From: an uncultured Clostridia bacterium
GTDB lineage: Bacteria; Bacillota; Clostridia; Peptostreptococcales; Anaerovoracaceae
Assembly (NCBI GenBank): GCA_934255135.1
Contig: CAKQMV010000001.1
Coordinates: 162,364-226,363 of the forward strand
Length of the DNA: 64,000 nt
Direction: 5' to 3'
Positions 35,921-44,049 of the stretch are shown here, one piece after another (positions within the stretch are counted from its first letter, which is position 1; each line of letters begins with the position of its first letter). Made by a program: the position numbers and the translations under genes. Under the pieces are notes generated by a model that made no database searches, had not been told where the DNA came from, and was given only the letters and a program-made list of their open reading frames with translations.

Positions 35921-36292
35921 CTACAACTTTCCTGACTTTAGAAGTTCACTTAGCTCCTCAATATCATCCTTGCTGAGTCCGCTTTGCACAAGCGCACTCG
36001 CAAAAGTACTCATCTTGCTTCCGCATTCCTTCTCAATAAATCTCCTGCTCTGTGCAGCCAGATACTCAGTCTTCGAAACAAGCGGCGTATACTCACTGCT
36101 CCTGCCATTCTTCTCTGCCTTGACATACCCCTTCTTAACCAGCCTCGAAACAAGTGTAAGAATCGTTGTCTGCGCCAACGGCTTAATCTCATTCATGCCC
36201 TCTTCGAGCACCATCCTCGAAACAGGTGCCTCATGTTCCCACAGAACATGCATCAGATCCAGCTCGCTATCCGGAATTCTCTCAATATCCAT
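35921..36292 (-). CDS. BlaI/MecI/CopY-family repressor
   Basis: 123 residues from the ATG at 36292, preceded by GGGAGG. Winged-helix pattern MHVLWEHEAPVSRMVLEEG, LAQTTILTLVSRLVKKGYVKAEKNGRSSEYTPL, the classic penicillinase-repressor N-terminal domain; the C-terminus is the dimerisation helix cleaved by M56 partners. It precedes its partner peptidase with a 9-bp gap. Operators TACAATTGTA lie in its promoter. Confidence 0.94.
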   Translation of the reverse strand: MDIERIPDSELDLMHVLWEHEAPVSRMVLEEGMNEIKPLAQTTILTLVSRLVKKGYVKAEKNGRSSEYTPLVSKTEYLAAQSRRFIEKECGSKMSTFASALVQSGLSKDDIEELSELLKSGKL

Positions 36293-36328
36293 AAAAACAC
36301 CTCCCGGTATCATATTGTTTTCTTTGCT

Positions 36329-36386
36329 CTACAATTGTAGTATATCTTTCTTGCCTTTATTCTACATTTATAGAGTAAATTGTCAA
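36329..36386 (-). promoter_or_regulatory. blaI promoter with BlaI-type operators
   Basis: On the minus strand: -35 TTGACA (36381-36386), 16-bp spacer, -10 TAGAAT (36359-36364). A perfect palindrome CTACAATTGTAG (36329-36340) lies downstream of the -10, and a partial one, CTCTATAAATGTAG (36362-36375), lies in the spacer. BlaI/MecI proteins bind TACAnnTGTA sites, so the operon is probably self-repressed. Confidence 0.85.
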
Positions 36387-36444
36387 GCGATTTGTTGGCG
36401 TATCGTTCTACGCAATGACTTCTTGTTTGCCACTCGGATTTGCA

Positions 36445-36524
36445 TTTCTGAAAACATGGCGATATTTGAGGAATTTTCAGAAATTTTTTCTGAAAACACC
36501 CGATTTGCTGATTTTTTCAGAAAT
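36445..36524. repeat. Two adjacent TTTCTGAAAACA...TTTTCAGAAAT palindromes
   Basis: Copy 1 (36445-36484) and copy 2 (36487-36524) share TTTCTGAAAACA at the left and TTTTCAGAAAT at the right with a CGAT(A/T)TT centre. They are two bases apart. Each can form a 10-bp stem. Confidence 0.88.
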
Positions 36525-36830
36525 CCATTTTCATTTCCGCACCTGCCAAAAGCATTCTCACCTTCCGGAAGCATATTTATACTCCGCTTCGTCTGTGTAT
36601 CTGTCCTCTGACCGATGCTCACTACTGTTATCAGCAGTAGATTCCCGCTTACACCAGCGGGGATCAGTGATATTTCATAAGATGCATTTATAATAAGTAG
36701 ATTTTCTGACTCATTCAGTGGAATTGTCTGCAGAATTAAGCTCCACATGATAAGCAACTGGCAAGCTCCTGCAATCCCTCTCCAATCAGTTTTTCTATAA
36801 ACGCGATATCTAAGATATTTTACGAAAAAA

Positions 36831-36870
36831 TTTCTGAAAACAACGCCGATTTCGAATATTTTTCAGAAAT
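36831..36870. repeat. Third TTTCTGAAAACA...TTTTCAGAAAT palindrome
   Basis: Same ends and CGATTTC centre as the pair at 36445-36524, same orientation. It lies about 70 bp from the mutT terminator. Confidence 0.85.
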
Positions 36871-36933
36871 CACCCACCCGCATATAATTGCGGTTATCTG
36901 CATATTTATGCATAAACCAAATTTATCCACTAT

Positions 36934-36965
36934 AAAAGGGCACTCTCTACAAGAGAGCACCCCTT
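36934..36965 (-). terminator. Terminator of the Nudix gene
   Basis: Minus strand: GGGTGCTCTC / GAGAGTGCCC with TTGTA loop (one mismatch-free 10-bp stem), then TTTTATAG. It ends the defence-island transcript as well, if mutT is part of it. Confidence 0.9.
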
Positions 36966-36973
36966 CTATGGTA

Positions 36974-37360
36974 TTATATCTCCGCCCTGACCTTCTCAAT
37001 CAGCGTAATGTCCGCCGGCAACCACTCCACGTTGTAAAGCGTCTCCCTCGTGAGCCACCTTGCAGCCTCGGCCTCCTTCAGCACAATCTCACCCGACACA
37101 ATCTCACACCAGAAACAATCCATACTCAGATGAAAAGTCGGATAATCGTACTCGTTTGTGTCAATCAGCGAACCTACAGAAATCTCGATATCAAGTTCCT
37201 CCATGATCTCACGTTTAAGCGCAGCCTCCGGAGTCTCACCAACTTCGATCTTGCCGCCTGGGAATTCCCAGCCACCCTTCAGGTCACCGTAACCTCGTGC
37301 AGTGGCAAAAATCCTATAGTTATCGCGAATCACCGCCGCGACTACTCTAACTGTTTTCAT
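36974..37360 (-). CDS. MutT-like Nudix hydrolase (8-oxo-dGTPase type)
   Basis: 128 residues. Nudix box GKIEVGETPEAALKREIMEELDIEI (about residues 37-61) is complete (GX5EX7REUXEEXGU). N-terminal VVAAVIRDNYRIFATARGYGDLKGGWEFPGG and length match MutT/CTP pyrophosphohydrolase-type enzymes that cleanse oxidised nucleotides. It starts 13 bp after the DUF262 gene; its GC-rich codon use is like the chromosome rather than the AT-rich island, so it may be the original neighbour of the insertion point. Confidence 0.92.
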   Translation of the reverse strand: MKTVRVVAAVIRDNYRIFATARGYGDLKGGWEFPGGKIEVGETPEAALKREIMEELDIEISVGSLIDTNEYDYPTFHLSMDCFWCEIVSGEIVLKEAEAARWLTRETLYNVEWLPADITLIEKVRAEI

Positions 37361-37373
37361 CCCTCACTCTTTT

Positions 37374-39068
37374 TTAATCTCCCACAGTATTTAAATTCAA
37401 TATATCTGAGTAAAAGAATTTAGCTAATCTATTAGTCCTATCTTCCATATCAAAATTATTCCTTTTCTCATAATTATCACATAGCATTTTTGTTGTTTTA
37501 AAATTAGATTCCTTATATATTTTCATTTTCTCTTCTACCGATTTTGTTTTACAATGTTGGTTTAAAGCATCTTCAAGTGGAATTAGATTTCCTATCAATG
37601 AATTACGTTCGTCATCCTTATCAGGATTGATATGTTCTATAGTAAAATTAGAATCACTTCCTCCCAAATATTGTTCCATCATGTGAAATAATAATTGTAT
37701 CTTTTTCTTTGATTTATCATCATTAAATGAAGGCCATTTATGTGAATAACCCAAAGATTTAAAAACATTTACAAACCATGCCTCATTTGGTATTTTCTTT
37801 TGCAGGCTTTTGATGAATTCTGTAATTTGTTTTTCAGAACAATCTCTTTCTAGTTTTGGCGCGTAACTATAAATAGTATCTCTAAGTTTGTTCGAACTCT
37901 CTCTTCCAATTAAGTTATAACAAACTATGAATCTATATATAAATTCAATGACATTTGTATATGTTTCTTCATTTATTATCTCAAGTTCTTTATTATGCAT
38001 AAGACTCAATAATACAGGTCTAAACTGCTCAAACCTATGAGTCTTAAAGAACTCAAATATTTTTTTTTCAGTATCTGAGCATGCCTCATCAGTATCATCA
38101 AAACAATTAGGGTTAATTATTTTTGCATAGTACTTTGCTTTCAATTCTAAGTCATTGACAAGTTTTTTTACACTATCCCCTTTGCAATTCTGTTTTATGA
38201 GTTTGTAAGGCTCTTTCCTAATTTCATCCGAAGTTGTTCTATACATGTGAGGAGCATAATGCTTAATAAAAGATTTGAACTTGTTACCTATCAAAAATTC
38301 TATACGAGTCCAAACATTTTTTACATTGTTTTTTTCTGAATCAGTTTTCATATGCCTCATTATATAATTTTTCAGCAATTCACTGTCTTCTAATTCCACA
38401 CCGCGAGCGTTAAGAATTTCAAATATTGTATAAGAATCTTCCTCAGTATCAGCTTGTATTAAAACATAATTTGTATTTAATAATGAATTTCTCATTGAAA
38501 TTATTCTATTTACATCATACTTTTGAATATCAAATTCTTCATAAAAAAATTTAAAGCACTCAGATATTCTTTTATCCCAATCATTTTGTATTCCACATTG
38601 CTTTAAAAACCCAGTATTTGAAATTCTATCTAACTCTTCAATATCATCTGTTAACAATTTATCGTATATGTTAGCTACAATTCCATAATGCGACAATTCC
38701 ATAATCATGTGTTTCTCGTTCTTATTATCTACTGACTCTAAGTATTTCATCGTGCCCTTAAAGTCATCTAATTTATTGTTTTCTTTTAACTTCTTCATTA
38801 TTGTCAGCAAGAAAATTGTAAGAGTCATCATTCTTTGTTGACCATCTATAATGGTAAATTTTTCTAGACCTTCAACATCTTCAATTTTTTGTAAAACGAT
38901 ACTCCCCAAGAAGTGTGGAGTGTCTCCGTCTGAACTCAAAGCTATATCATAGAACAATTCAGCCCAATTATCTCTTTCCCAAACATATTTTCTTTGATTG
39001 ATTGGAATATAATATATGCAGTCATTTAATAGCTTCGATACTGTCTTCTGCTCAGCTTTAAAGCTCAT
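37374..39068 (-). CDS. DUF262/DUF1524 (GmrSD-like) defence protein
   Basis: 564 residues, AT-rich. The N-terminal DUF262 domain shows IPINQRKYVW (21-30) and IDGQQRMMT (74-82), the ParB/sulfiredoxin-like nucleotide-binding motifs. The C-terminal DUF1524 domain shows TIEHINPDKDD and SLIGNLIPLEDALNQ, the His-Me-type (HNH) nuclease core, with the middle region helical. This domain pair is that of GmrSD type IV restriction enzymes and related anti-phage proteins. It starts two bases after the methyltransferase stop, behind GGGAGG, so it belongs to the same operon. Whether it cuts modified DNA or acts as an accessory to the type II system is unknown. Confidence 0.85.
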   Translation of the reverse strand: MSFKAEQKTVSKLLNDCIYYIPINQRKYVWERDNWAELFYDIALSSDGDTPHFLGSIVLQKIEDVEGLEKFTIIDGQQRMMTLTIFLLTIMKKLKENNKLDDFKGTMKYLESVDNKNEKHMIMELSHYGIVANIYDKLLTDDIEELDRISNTGFLKQCGIQNDWDKRISECFKFFYEEFDIQKYDVNRIISMRNSLLNTNYVLIQADTEEDSYTIFEILNARGVELEDSELLKNYIMRHMKTDSEKNNVKNVWTRIEFLIGNKFKSFIKHYAPHMYRTTSDEIRKEPYKLIKQNCKGDSVKKLVNDLELKAKYYAKIINPNCFDDTDEACSDTEKKIFEFFKTHRFEQFRPVLLSLMHNKELEIINEETYTNVIEFIYRFIVCYNLIGRESSNKLRDTIYSYAPKLERDCSEKQITEFIKSLQKKIPNEAWFVNVFKSLGYSHKWPSFNDDKSKKKIQLLFHMMEQYLGGSDSNFTIEHINPDKDDERNSLIGNLIPLEDALNQHCKTKSVEEKMKIYKESNFKTTKMLCDNYEKRNNFDMEDRTNRLAKFFYSDILNLNTVGD

Positions 39069-39070
39069 GC

Positions 39071-40384
39071 TTAATACCTCCCATTTTCATTAGATATTAT
39101 AAAATCCAGTACTGCTCCCATTCTCGTAATCATTGGTACAACTAATGCATTTCCCATGCAAAAATATCTCATTCTCTTTGGCATCTCAATGACTTCACCT
39201 TCAACTAGGCAATTCTTTGTCCAGTCATCGTCAAAGCCCTGCAGTCTTTCCGCTTCAATTTCAGTTAGAAGTCTCAGACGTCCGCTTGACGGATCTGCAA
39301 CTACGTGTGTGCTTCTGTTCTTAGTGCTCTCACTTGTAAGCATTGTTCTACCTGGTCTGTCTAATGGATCAGGGAAAGCAATAGGTCCCTCGGAGAATAC
39401 ATAGCTATGTCCATTCTTTGCCATTCTAGGAATCTTCTTCGCACCTTTCATATATGTCCATGCAGGCATATCTTCCTGACTAATGTAATAATCTTCATCA
39501 ACTCCGCTCTGAACAACCTCGTGAAGTAAAGTTGGCGCTATTTCTACAGGTGTCACTTTCATGGTTGTAATCTGACCATCCATCATATAACCTGCGTCCA
39601 TAAATCCAAACTTGAAATTCTGTGTCATATCGAGCAAATCTTCATCACTATTTACTGTTCCAACAGTAAGCATTGTATCTATATCAATATCTGATACATC
39701 TGTATATTCAAAACTACCAATATCAATATCTTTATATTCCTTCACTGGGAATGCCTTTGCCATGAGACCGTGCTCAAGAATAATGTCGTTTGGCTCTATT
39801 TCATCCATCTTTTTTGCATATGCAGTACTTTCATTATATGCAAAAATAAAGGTTCTTCTTCTTCTTTGTGATGCTCCGTATTCAGCTGCATTTACAACTC
39901 TCCACTCAACTCTATAGCCGAGCTGTGCAAAAGATGCCAAAATTATTCCAAAGTCCCTGCCTCGCTGTGATGCTGGTGACTTTAACAATCTATCTACATT
40001 CTCGAGCATAACAAACGGTGGTCTCTTAGCAATTAAGATATCTCTAATTTGCCACCATAGAACACCCTTCTTTCCTTCAATGCCCTTTGACGATGAAAGT
40101 GAGTGTGCAACGCTATAATCCTGACAAGGAAATCCACCAGTTAATAATGTGTGGTCAGGAATATTCTTCTTATTTACATCTGATACATCTATTCCAGTTG
40201 TATATTCTCCAGCAAGGTCTTCAGAGTCACCAAAATGATATACATAACAGTCATGCGCCCACTGCTTCTTTTTACCTGGTTCCCATTGTGAAAACCAGCT
40301 TGTCGTCCATCCACTATTAAGTCGCTCCATTCCAACTCTAAATCCGCCTACTCCAGCGAACAGTTCCACCATATTCTTTTGCAT
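39071..40384 (-). CDS. DNA (cytosine-5)-methyltransferase
   Basis: 437 residues with all main C5-MTase motifs in order: I ELFAGVGGFRVG, IV GGFPCQDYS (catalytic Cys), VI ENVDRLLKSP, VIII GASQRRRRTF, IX RLLTEIEAERLQGFDDDW and X GNALVVP. The target-recognition region (about 200-330) is long. Next to a Sau3AI-type nuclease gene, the likely target is GATC (methylation of C), by analogy with M.Sau3AI. GTCAAAGGAGG precedes the ATG, and an 18-bp palindrome overlaps the leader (40397-40414). Confidence 0.95.
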   Translation of the reverse strand: MQKNMVELFAGVGGFRVGMERLNSGWTTSWFSQWEPGKKKQWAHDCYVYHFGDSEDLAGEYTTGIDVSDVNKKNIPDHTLLTGGFPCQDYSVAHSLSSSKGIEGKKGVLWWQIRDILIAKRPPFVMLENVDRLLKSPASQRGRDFGIILASFAQLGYRVEWRVVNAAEYGASQRRRRTFIFAYNESTAYAKKMDEIEPNDIILEHGLMAKAFPVKEYKDIDIGSFEYTDVSDIDIDTMLTVGTVNSDEDLLDMTQNFKFGFMDAGYMMDGQITTMKVTPVEIAPTLLHEVVQSGVDEDYYISQEDMPAWTYMKGAKKIPRMAKNGHSYVFSEGPIAFPDPLDRPGRTMLTSESTKNRSTHVVADPSSGRLRLLTEIEAERLQGFDDDWTKNCLVEGEVIEMPKRMRYFCMGNALVVPMITRMGAVLDFIISNENGRY

Positions 40385-40396
40385 TAAGTCCTCCTT

Positions 40397-40414
40397 TGAC
40401 TGTCTATGCAGTCA
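40397..40414. promoter_or_regulatory. Palindrome in the methyltransferase leader
   Basis: TGACTG-TCTATG-CAGTCA, 18 bp, ends 7 bases from the AAGGAGG ribosome site of the methyltransferase. It could be an operator or an RNA hairpin setting enzyme levels; a second short hairpin CCGAC-GAAT-GTCGG lies at 40450-40463. Confidence 0.5.
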
Positions 40415-40483
40415 GCTCACTTTTATTTTTAGACCGAAATATGTTAGCACCGACGAATGTCGGATCAATGGCCTTATAAACAA

Positions 40484-42001
40484 TTAATAACTCTTTCTTA
40501 ATTCACTTGCTATTTGCTCATCAATATAAGAACGGTTCAACCAATATGCCTGTTTTGTCATTCTTATACCATTAGGTAACAAATCAGAATCAGATAAATT
40601 CCCACTACCAAGCTTTCTCCCATCAGAAAATATATAATAAGATTTTCCTGCATGTGGTCTAATGTGGAATATTCCATTATCACTCATACCTGGAAGATTA
40701 TTCTCTACAACAAAAGTATCTCCCTTATGTTTAATAGTAAAATCAATTCCACGTCTTACTATCTTCTTTGTTCTATTCCAGACTTCTCGCACAACTTCAA
40801 TATCGTTATCAGGCATCCCCCAAAGCTGACATCCCTTGAATACACTGCCTTTGTCATCTTCCCAAAAGATGACAAAAAGATATTTTCTATCATTCAACAT
40901 CCTGAATAATGCAGATGATTCCCATCCAATAGGGTTGCCATCTTCATCTAATACCTCATTGTCCATTTTCTCATTATCTAGTTCAATAAAATTAATATCG
41001 TCAAGTCTGAACTGTTGGTTCTTGCTTTTCTGCTTTCTGTATTTTATGACTTTTACAAGTATTCCAGCTTTTTCAAATTCTTCTACTCGATTACTCTTAA
41101 CGCCAAGCATCTTATATATGAGACTAGCTTCGTAGCTCTTATTGCCTTTATTAACTTTATAATTTAATTCTCGTGCAATATCATCTTCGTACATTTCAGC
41201 ATATCTAGATAACTTACTCTGAATTATATCTGCAAAGCTATGGTTCCTTAATGACTCTGATGAAACGATTGATTCTGCATACGTTGACTTTCCTGGAACA
41301 ATATAGTTGTTCAAAATATATGTCATGTATGAATTCTTCAAACAGAAAGCTCTCTTCTTAGCTTTTACATCCTGATTATAATATTGTGTAACTAGGCTTT
41401 TAGCTGCAGTTGATCCTTTAGTACATGCACCAAGATACATTGTATCCGATTCAGATAATTCATGTGCCTTACCAGCTTTTATCTTATCTGTAATGATTTT
41501 ATAGTCATTGAGGATTATATCCATATCATTTTCAGGAAGTTGAAATAATTGAGCATAGTCAATACGGTAATCCATATTATCTGCCAATGACTTATCTCTT
41601 AGATAATAAATAAGGAGCATTAACTTACATTTATCCCACACATGTGACTTATAGAAATCTGACTCTACTTCATTTTCGTAGCTAATCATTGATAATACAA
41701 GTCTTTCACCAGCACAAAGTTTCCCGCTTTTTTTAATTTCATAAGGAGTAACCTTTAATTCAACTCCAGCCTCATTAAAATCTGCCTGTGAATCACTATT
41801 TGCCCTATATCCGAAATACTTTTCCTCAATAAAATTACCCAAACCACCTTTGCGAGACTTATTATTATAAAACATGTCTGCATTTAATTCACTATGCAGA
41901 TTCCATTTATCTATTTCATTGAATGTGTGTCCAATTAGTTTCTTTGCATATTCTTCTATGCTTTGTGGATTCGTCTTATCATAATCAATTATGTAATCCA
42001 T
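40484..42001 (-). CDS. Sau3AI/MutH-family type II restriction endonuclease
   Basis: 505 residues, AT-rich; Sau3AI itself is about 490. The N-terminal half has GLGNFIEEKYFGYRANSDSQ, then DFNEAGVELKVTPYE: the D...ExK catalytic triad of MutH/Sau3AI nucleases. The C-terminal half (from about 270) is a second, catalytically altered copy-like domain used for allosteric DNA binding in Sau3AI. By family, it cuts GATC and is blocked by C5 methylation. It precedes the methyltransferase gene by about 100 bp. AAGGAGATATG is the ribosome site. Confidence 0.88.
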   Translation of the reverse strand: MDYIIDYDKTNPQSIEEYAKKLIGHTFNEIDKWNLHSELNADMFYNNKSRKGGLGNFIEEKYFGYRANSDSQADFNEAGVELKVTPYEIKKSGKLCAGERLVLSMISYENEVESDFYKSHVWDKCKLMLLIYYLRDKSLADNMDYRIDYAQLFQLPENDMDIILNDYKIITDKIKAGKAHELSESDTMYLGACTKGSTAAKSLVTQYYNQDVKAKKRAFCLKNSYMTYILNNYIVPGKSTYAESIVSSESLRNHSFADIIQSKLSRYAEMYEDDIARELNYKVNKGNKSYEASLIYKMLGVKSNRVEEFEKAGILVKVIKYRKQKSKNQQFRLDDINFIELDNEKMDNEVLDEDGNPIGWESSALFRMLNDRKYLFVIFWEDDKGSVFKGCQLWGMPDNDIEVVREVWNRTKKIVRRGIDFTIKHKGDTFVVENNLPGMSDNGIFHIRPHAGKSYYIFSDGRKLGSGNLSDSDLLPNGIRMTKQAYWLNRSYIDEQIASELRKSY

Positions 42002-42285
42002 TTCATATCTCCTTGGAAAAACACATTACCTCTTATAGAAATTACTAAGCCTATGTGTAATACCACATATACTGACACTATTATACTATGAACCACTTAT
42101 GCTACTAAAGGCATATAGCAGTTATTTTGCTAATAATAAATATTACAATACAGTAGAGTTATTATGCATATGCTCATCTGTAATCGCCAAACTTAACTCG
42201 TCACCTTCATAACAAAAGGTTTGACAAATTAAAATAATACACTTAGAATAAAACTTAAGAAATGGGTTTCATAGCGGGTAAGGAT

Positions 42286-42810
42286 TTATTCCTGACAGCA
42301 CTTGCTCGTTTCTTTTTTTATTTTCAATATATCGTATAGATACTTTCTTCCATTTGCTGAATGTCTAACAATCAAGCTAGCACTAAAAATATTTATTCTA
42401 TCGATATTACCATTTTCATCATATACTGGCAAAGCAAACCTTGTATCATATCTATACCACCCCCATTTAGCATCTCGCGAATGTTTATCTTTCTGGTTTT
42501 CTTCATATTTAGAATCTATTGCTATTTCAATTAATTCTGGAATACCTTGAGCTGCATTAGCTTTTGCTTTAGCAACGGTACCTTTAAGTCTCTTTGTATA
42601 TTTCGAGCCTGAATATTCAGATGGCAAATCATGACCTATATATATTGTTTCATTACTCTCGTTAACGTCATAGAATTCTCCAATATATTGAAATAAATAC
42701 CTCTCAACATCATCCCAGTTGACCGACCTCTTACCTTTAAATCTAATATCATGAATAAACACGGTCTTCTTCCCATCAAAATCTTCAATCACACTCACCT
42801 TTCTATCCAT
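42286..42810 (-). CDS. Uncharacterised protein, possible barnase/EndoU-like nuclease domain
   Basis: 174 residues, behind AAAGGAGG. The N-terminal half is a small alpha/beta unit (KGKRSVNWDDVERYLFQYIG). The C-terminal part, NIFSASLIVRHSANGRKYLYDILKIKKETS, resembles the end of nuclease-like domains found in large phage and mobile-element proteins (the barnase-EndoU-colicin-RelE superfamily), where LYDI(x)xIKKE is common. It is the first gene of the defence group, 284 bp upstream of the Sau3AI-like gene. The family call is from memory of the motif and not certain; no immunity gene is seen. Confidence 0.5.
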   Translation of the reverse strand: MDRKVSVIEDFDGKKTVFIHDIRFKGKRSVNWDDVERYLFQYIGEFYDVNESNETIYIGHDLPSEYSGSKYTKRLKGTVAKAKANAAQGIPELIEIAIDSKYEENQKDKHSRDAKWGWYRYDTRFALPVYDENGNIDRINIFSASLIVRHSANGRKYLYDILKIKKETSKCCQE

Positions 42811-43069
42811 TGCTGCCTCCTTTGTTCATCAACAAGTATGGCACACCCTACAGTGAATACTGCATCTTACTTACGAAGATAATCACGCACGTCTTCGCAA
42901 AATCGGCATCGTTTCGAATGTAATATTCACCTCCATATTTTATCGAACATCTGTTCTAATATCAAGACTAAACTCCCCTGCTTATTTAAAATACATTTGT
43001 AACTCTGATGGCACACTGGCGCAAATAAACCCATTTAGTAGTATAATCATCCCATGGAGGTTTACTTCT

Positions 43070-43969
43070 ATGATCAAGACTATTAATGACAGGTTCACGA
43101 TAGGTTACATTCACACGAAGGAGCTCGGGGAAGCGGCCCCAACTTTTGGCATGAGCGAGAAGCTCTCGAAGCAGTGCTACAGATCTTCCGAGGAGTTCAG
43201 ACCGGGAATCTATTTCGATGAGAAATGCACTTTTGCGAAGATGAAGTTTTTCGATCCGACCAATGATCTGCCGGACGACTGCCTGGCTGTTTACATAACG
43301 AGGGGCAAGATTCTGATTATCGATATTTACGACAGTGACAGGTCGAATTCGGACAGGGCTAACGCGGTTCTGGGGAGGCTTAATCCCGAGACGATTACGG
43401 TTGGCAAGTTTATTTATACATTTATCGAAGAGCTCGTGGCGCACGATGCGGTTTTTCTTGAGTCGCTGACCGATGATATTTCTGATATGGAGCAGAGCAT
43501 TCTAAACGATGAGATTCCGACGGATTTTAACAAAAGAATGCTCGAAATTAAGCGAAAGCTTCACAAGCTTCACGTTCAGTACGAGAGACATCTCGATTTT
43601 CTGGAAGTTCTCGAATCCGATGAGAATAATCTTTTGCCAGATGACGAGGCTTCATCCGTCCTCATTTCGAACATTGAGAAACGCGTTGCGAGATTCCGTG
43701 ATAACGTGGATTATATGAGTGAAACGGTCGATCATCTGCAGGATGCGTACTCATCGCACCTCGACATAAAGATGAACCACAACATGATGATTCTGACCGG
43801 TCTGACCACGATATTCTTCCCTTTGACCATAATAGTTGGCTGGTACGGCATGAACTTCAAGTATATGCCAGAGTTCGGCTGGCCATTCGGATATATTTAT
43901 GTAATAGCGCTCTCCATCGTAGCGGTTTTTCTGCTCATCTGGATCGCACGCAAAAACAAGTGGCTATAA
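43070..43969 (+). CDS. corA: CorA-family Mg2+ transporter
   Basis: 299 residues. A large cytoplasmic N-terminal funnel domain is followed by a long helix (about 150-235) and two membrane helices at the C-terminus. The first ends in the signature YGMNF (GMN, about 260-264), with the MPE loop following as MPEFGWP. This is the CorA pore for Mg2+ or Co2+. GGAGG lies 10 bases before the ATG. Confidence 0.94.
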   Translation: MIKTINDRFTIGYIHTKELGEAAPTFGMSEKLSKQCYRSSEEFRPGIYFDEKCTFAKMKFFDPTNDLPDDCLAVYITRGKILIIDIYDSDRSNSDRANAVLGRLNPETITVGKFIYTFIEELVAHDAVFLESLTDDISDMEQSILNDEIPTDFNKRMLEIKRKLHKLHVQYERHLDFLEVLESDENNLLPDDEASSVLISNIEKRVARFRDNVDYMSETVDHLQDAYSSHLDIKMNHNMMILTGLTTIFFPLTIIVGWYGMNFKYMPEFGWPFGYIYVIALSIVAVFLLIWIARKNKWL

Positions 43970-43988
43970 CGGCCACTTGTTCTTCTTG
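43956..43988 (+). terminator. corA terminator overlapping the stop codon
   Basis: ACAAGTGGC / GCCACTTGT, 9-bp stem with a 7-nt loop containing the TAA stop, then TCTTCTTGTT. Confidence 0.88.
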
Positions 43989-44049
43989 TTCCAATATTCC
44001 AATATTCCGTGATTCCGTGATTTTCCGCTCCGGTCGCACTTCCCGCAGT

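Larger units (their letters stand above)
36387..36973. other. Gene-free gap with three 40-bp imperfect palindromes
   Basis: About 590 bp without a credible gene; reading frames on both strands are formed by the palindromes and lack ribosome sites. The three palindromes are listed separately. The middle part (36525-36830) shows nothing recognisable. Confidence 0.7.

Noticed and set aside
36383..36757. 124-codon minus-strand and matching plus-strand frames between blaI and mutT
   Set aside because: They are generated by the TTTCTGAAAA palindromes, lack ribosome sites and resemble no family.
42811..43069. M-box (Mg2+ riboswitch) upstream of corA
   Set aside because: No recognisable M-box core; only a short CGAAGA/TCTTCG inverted repeat is seen.
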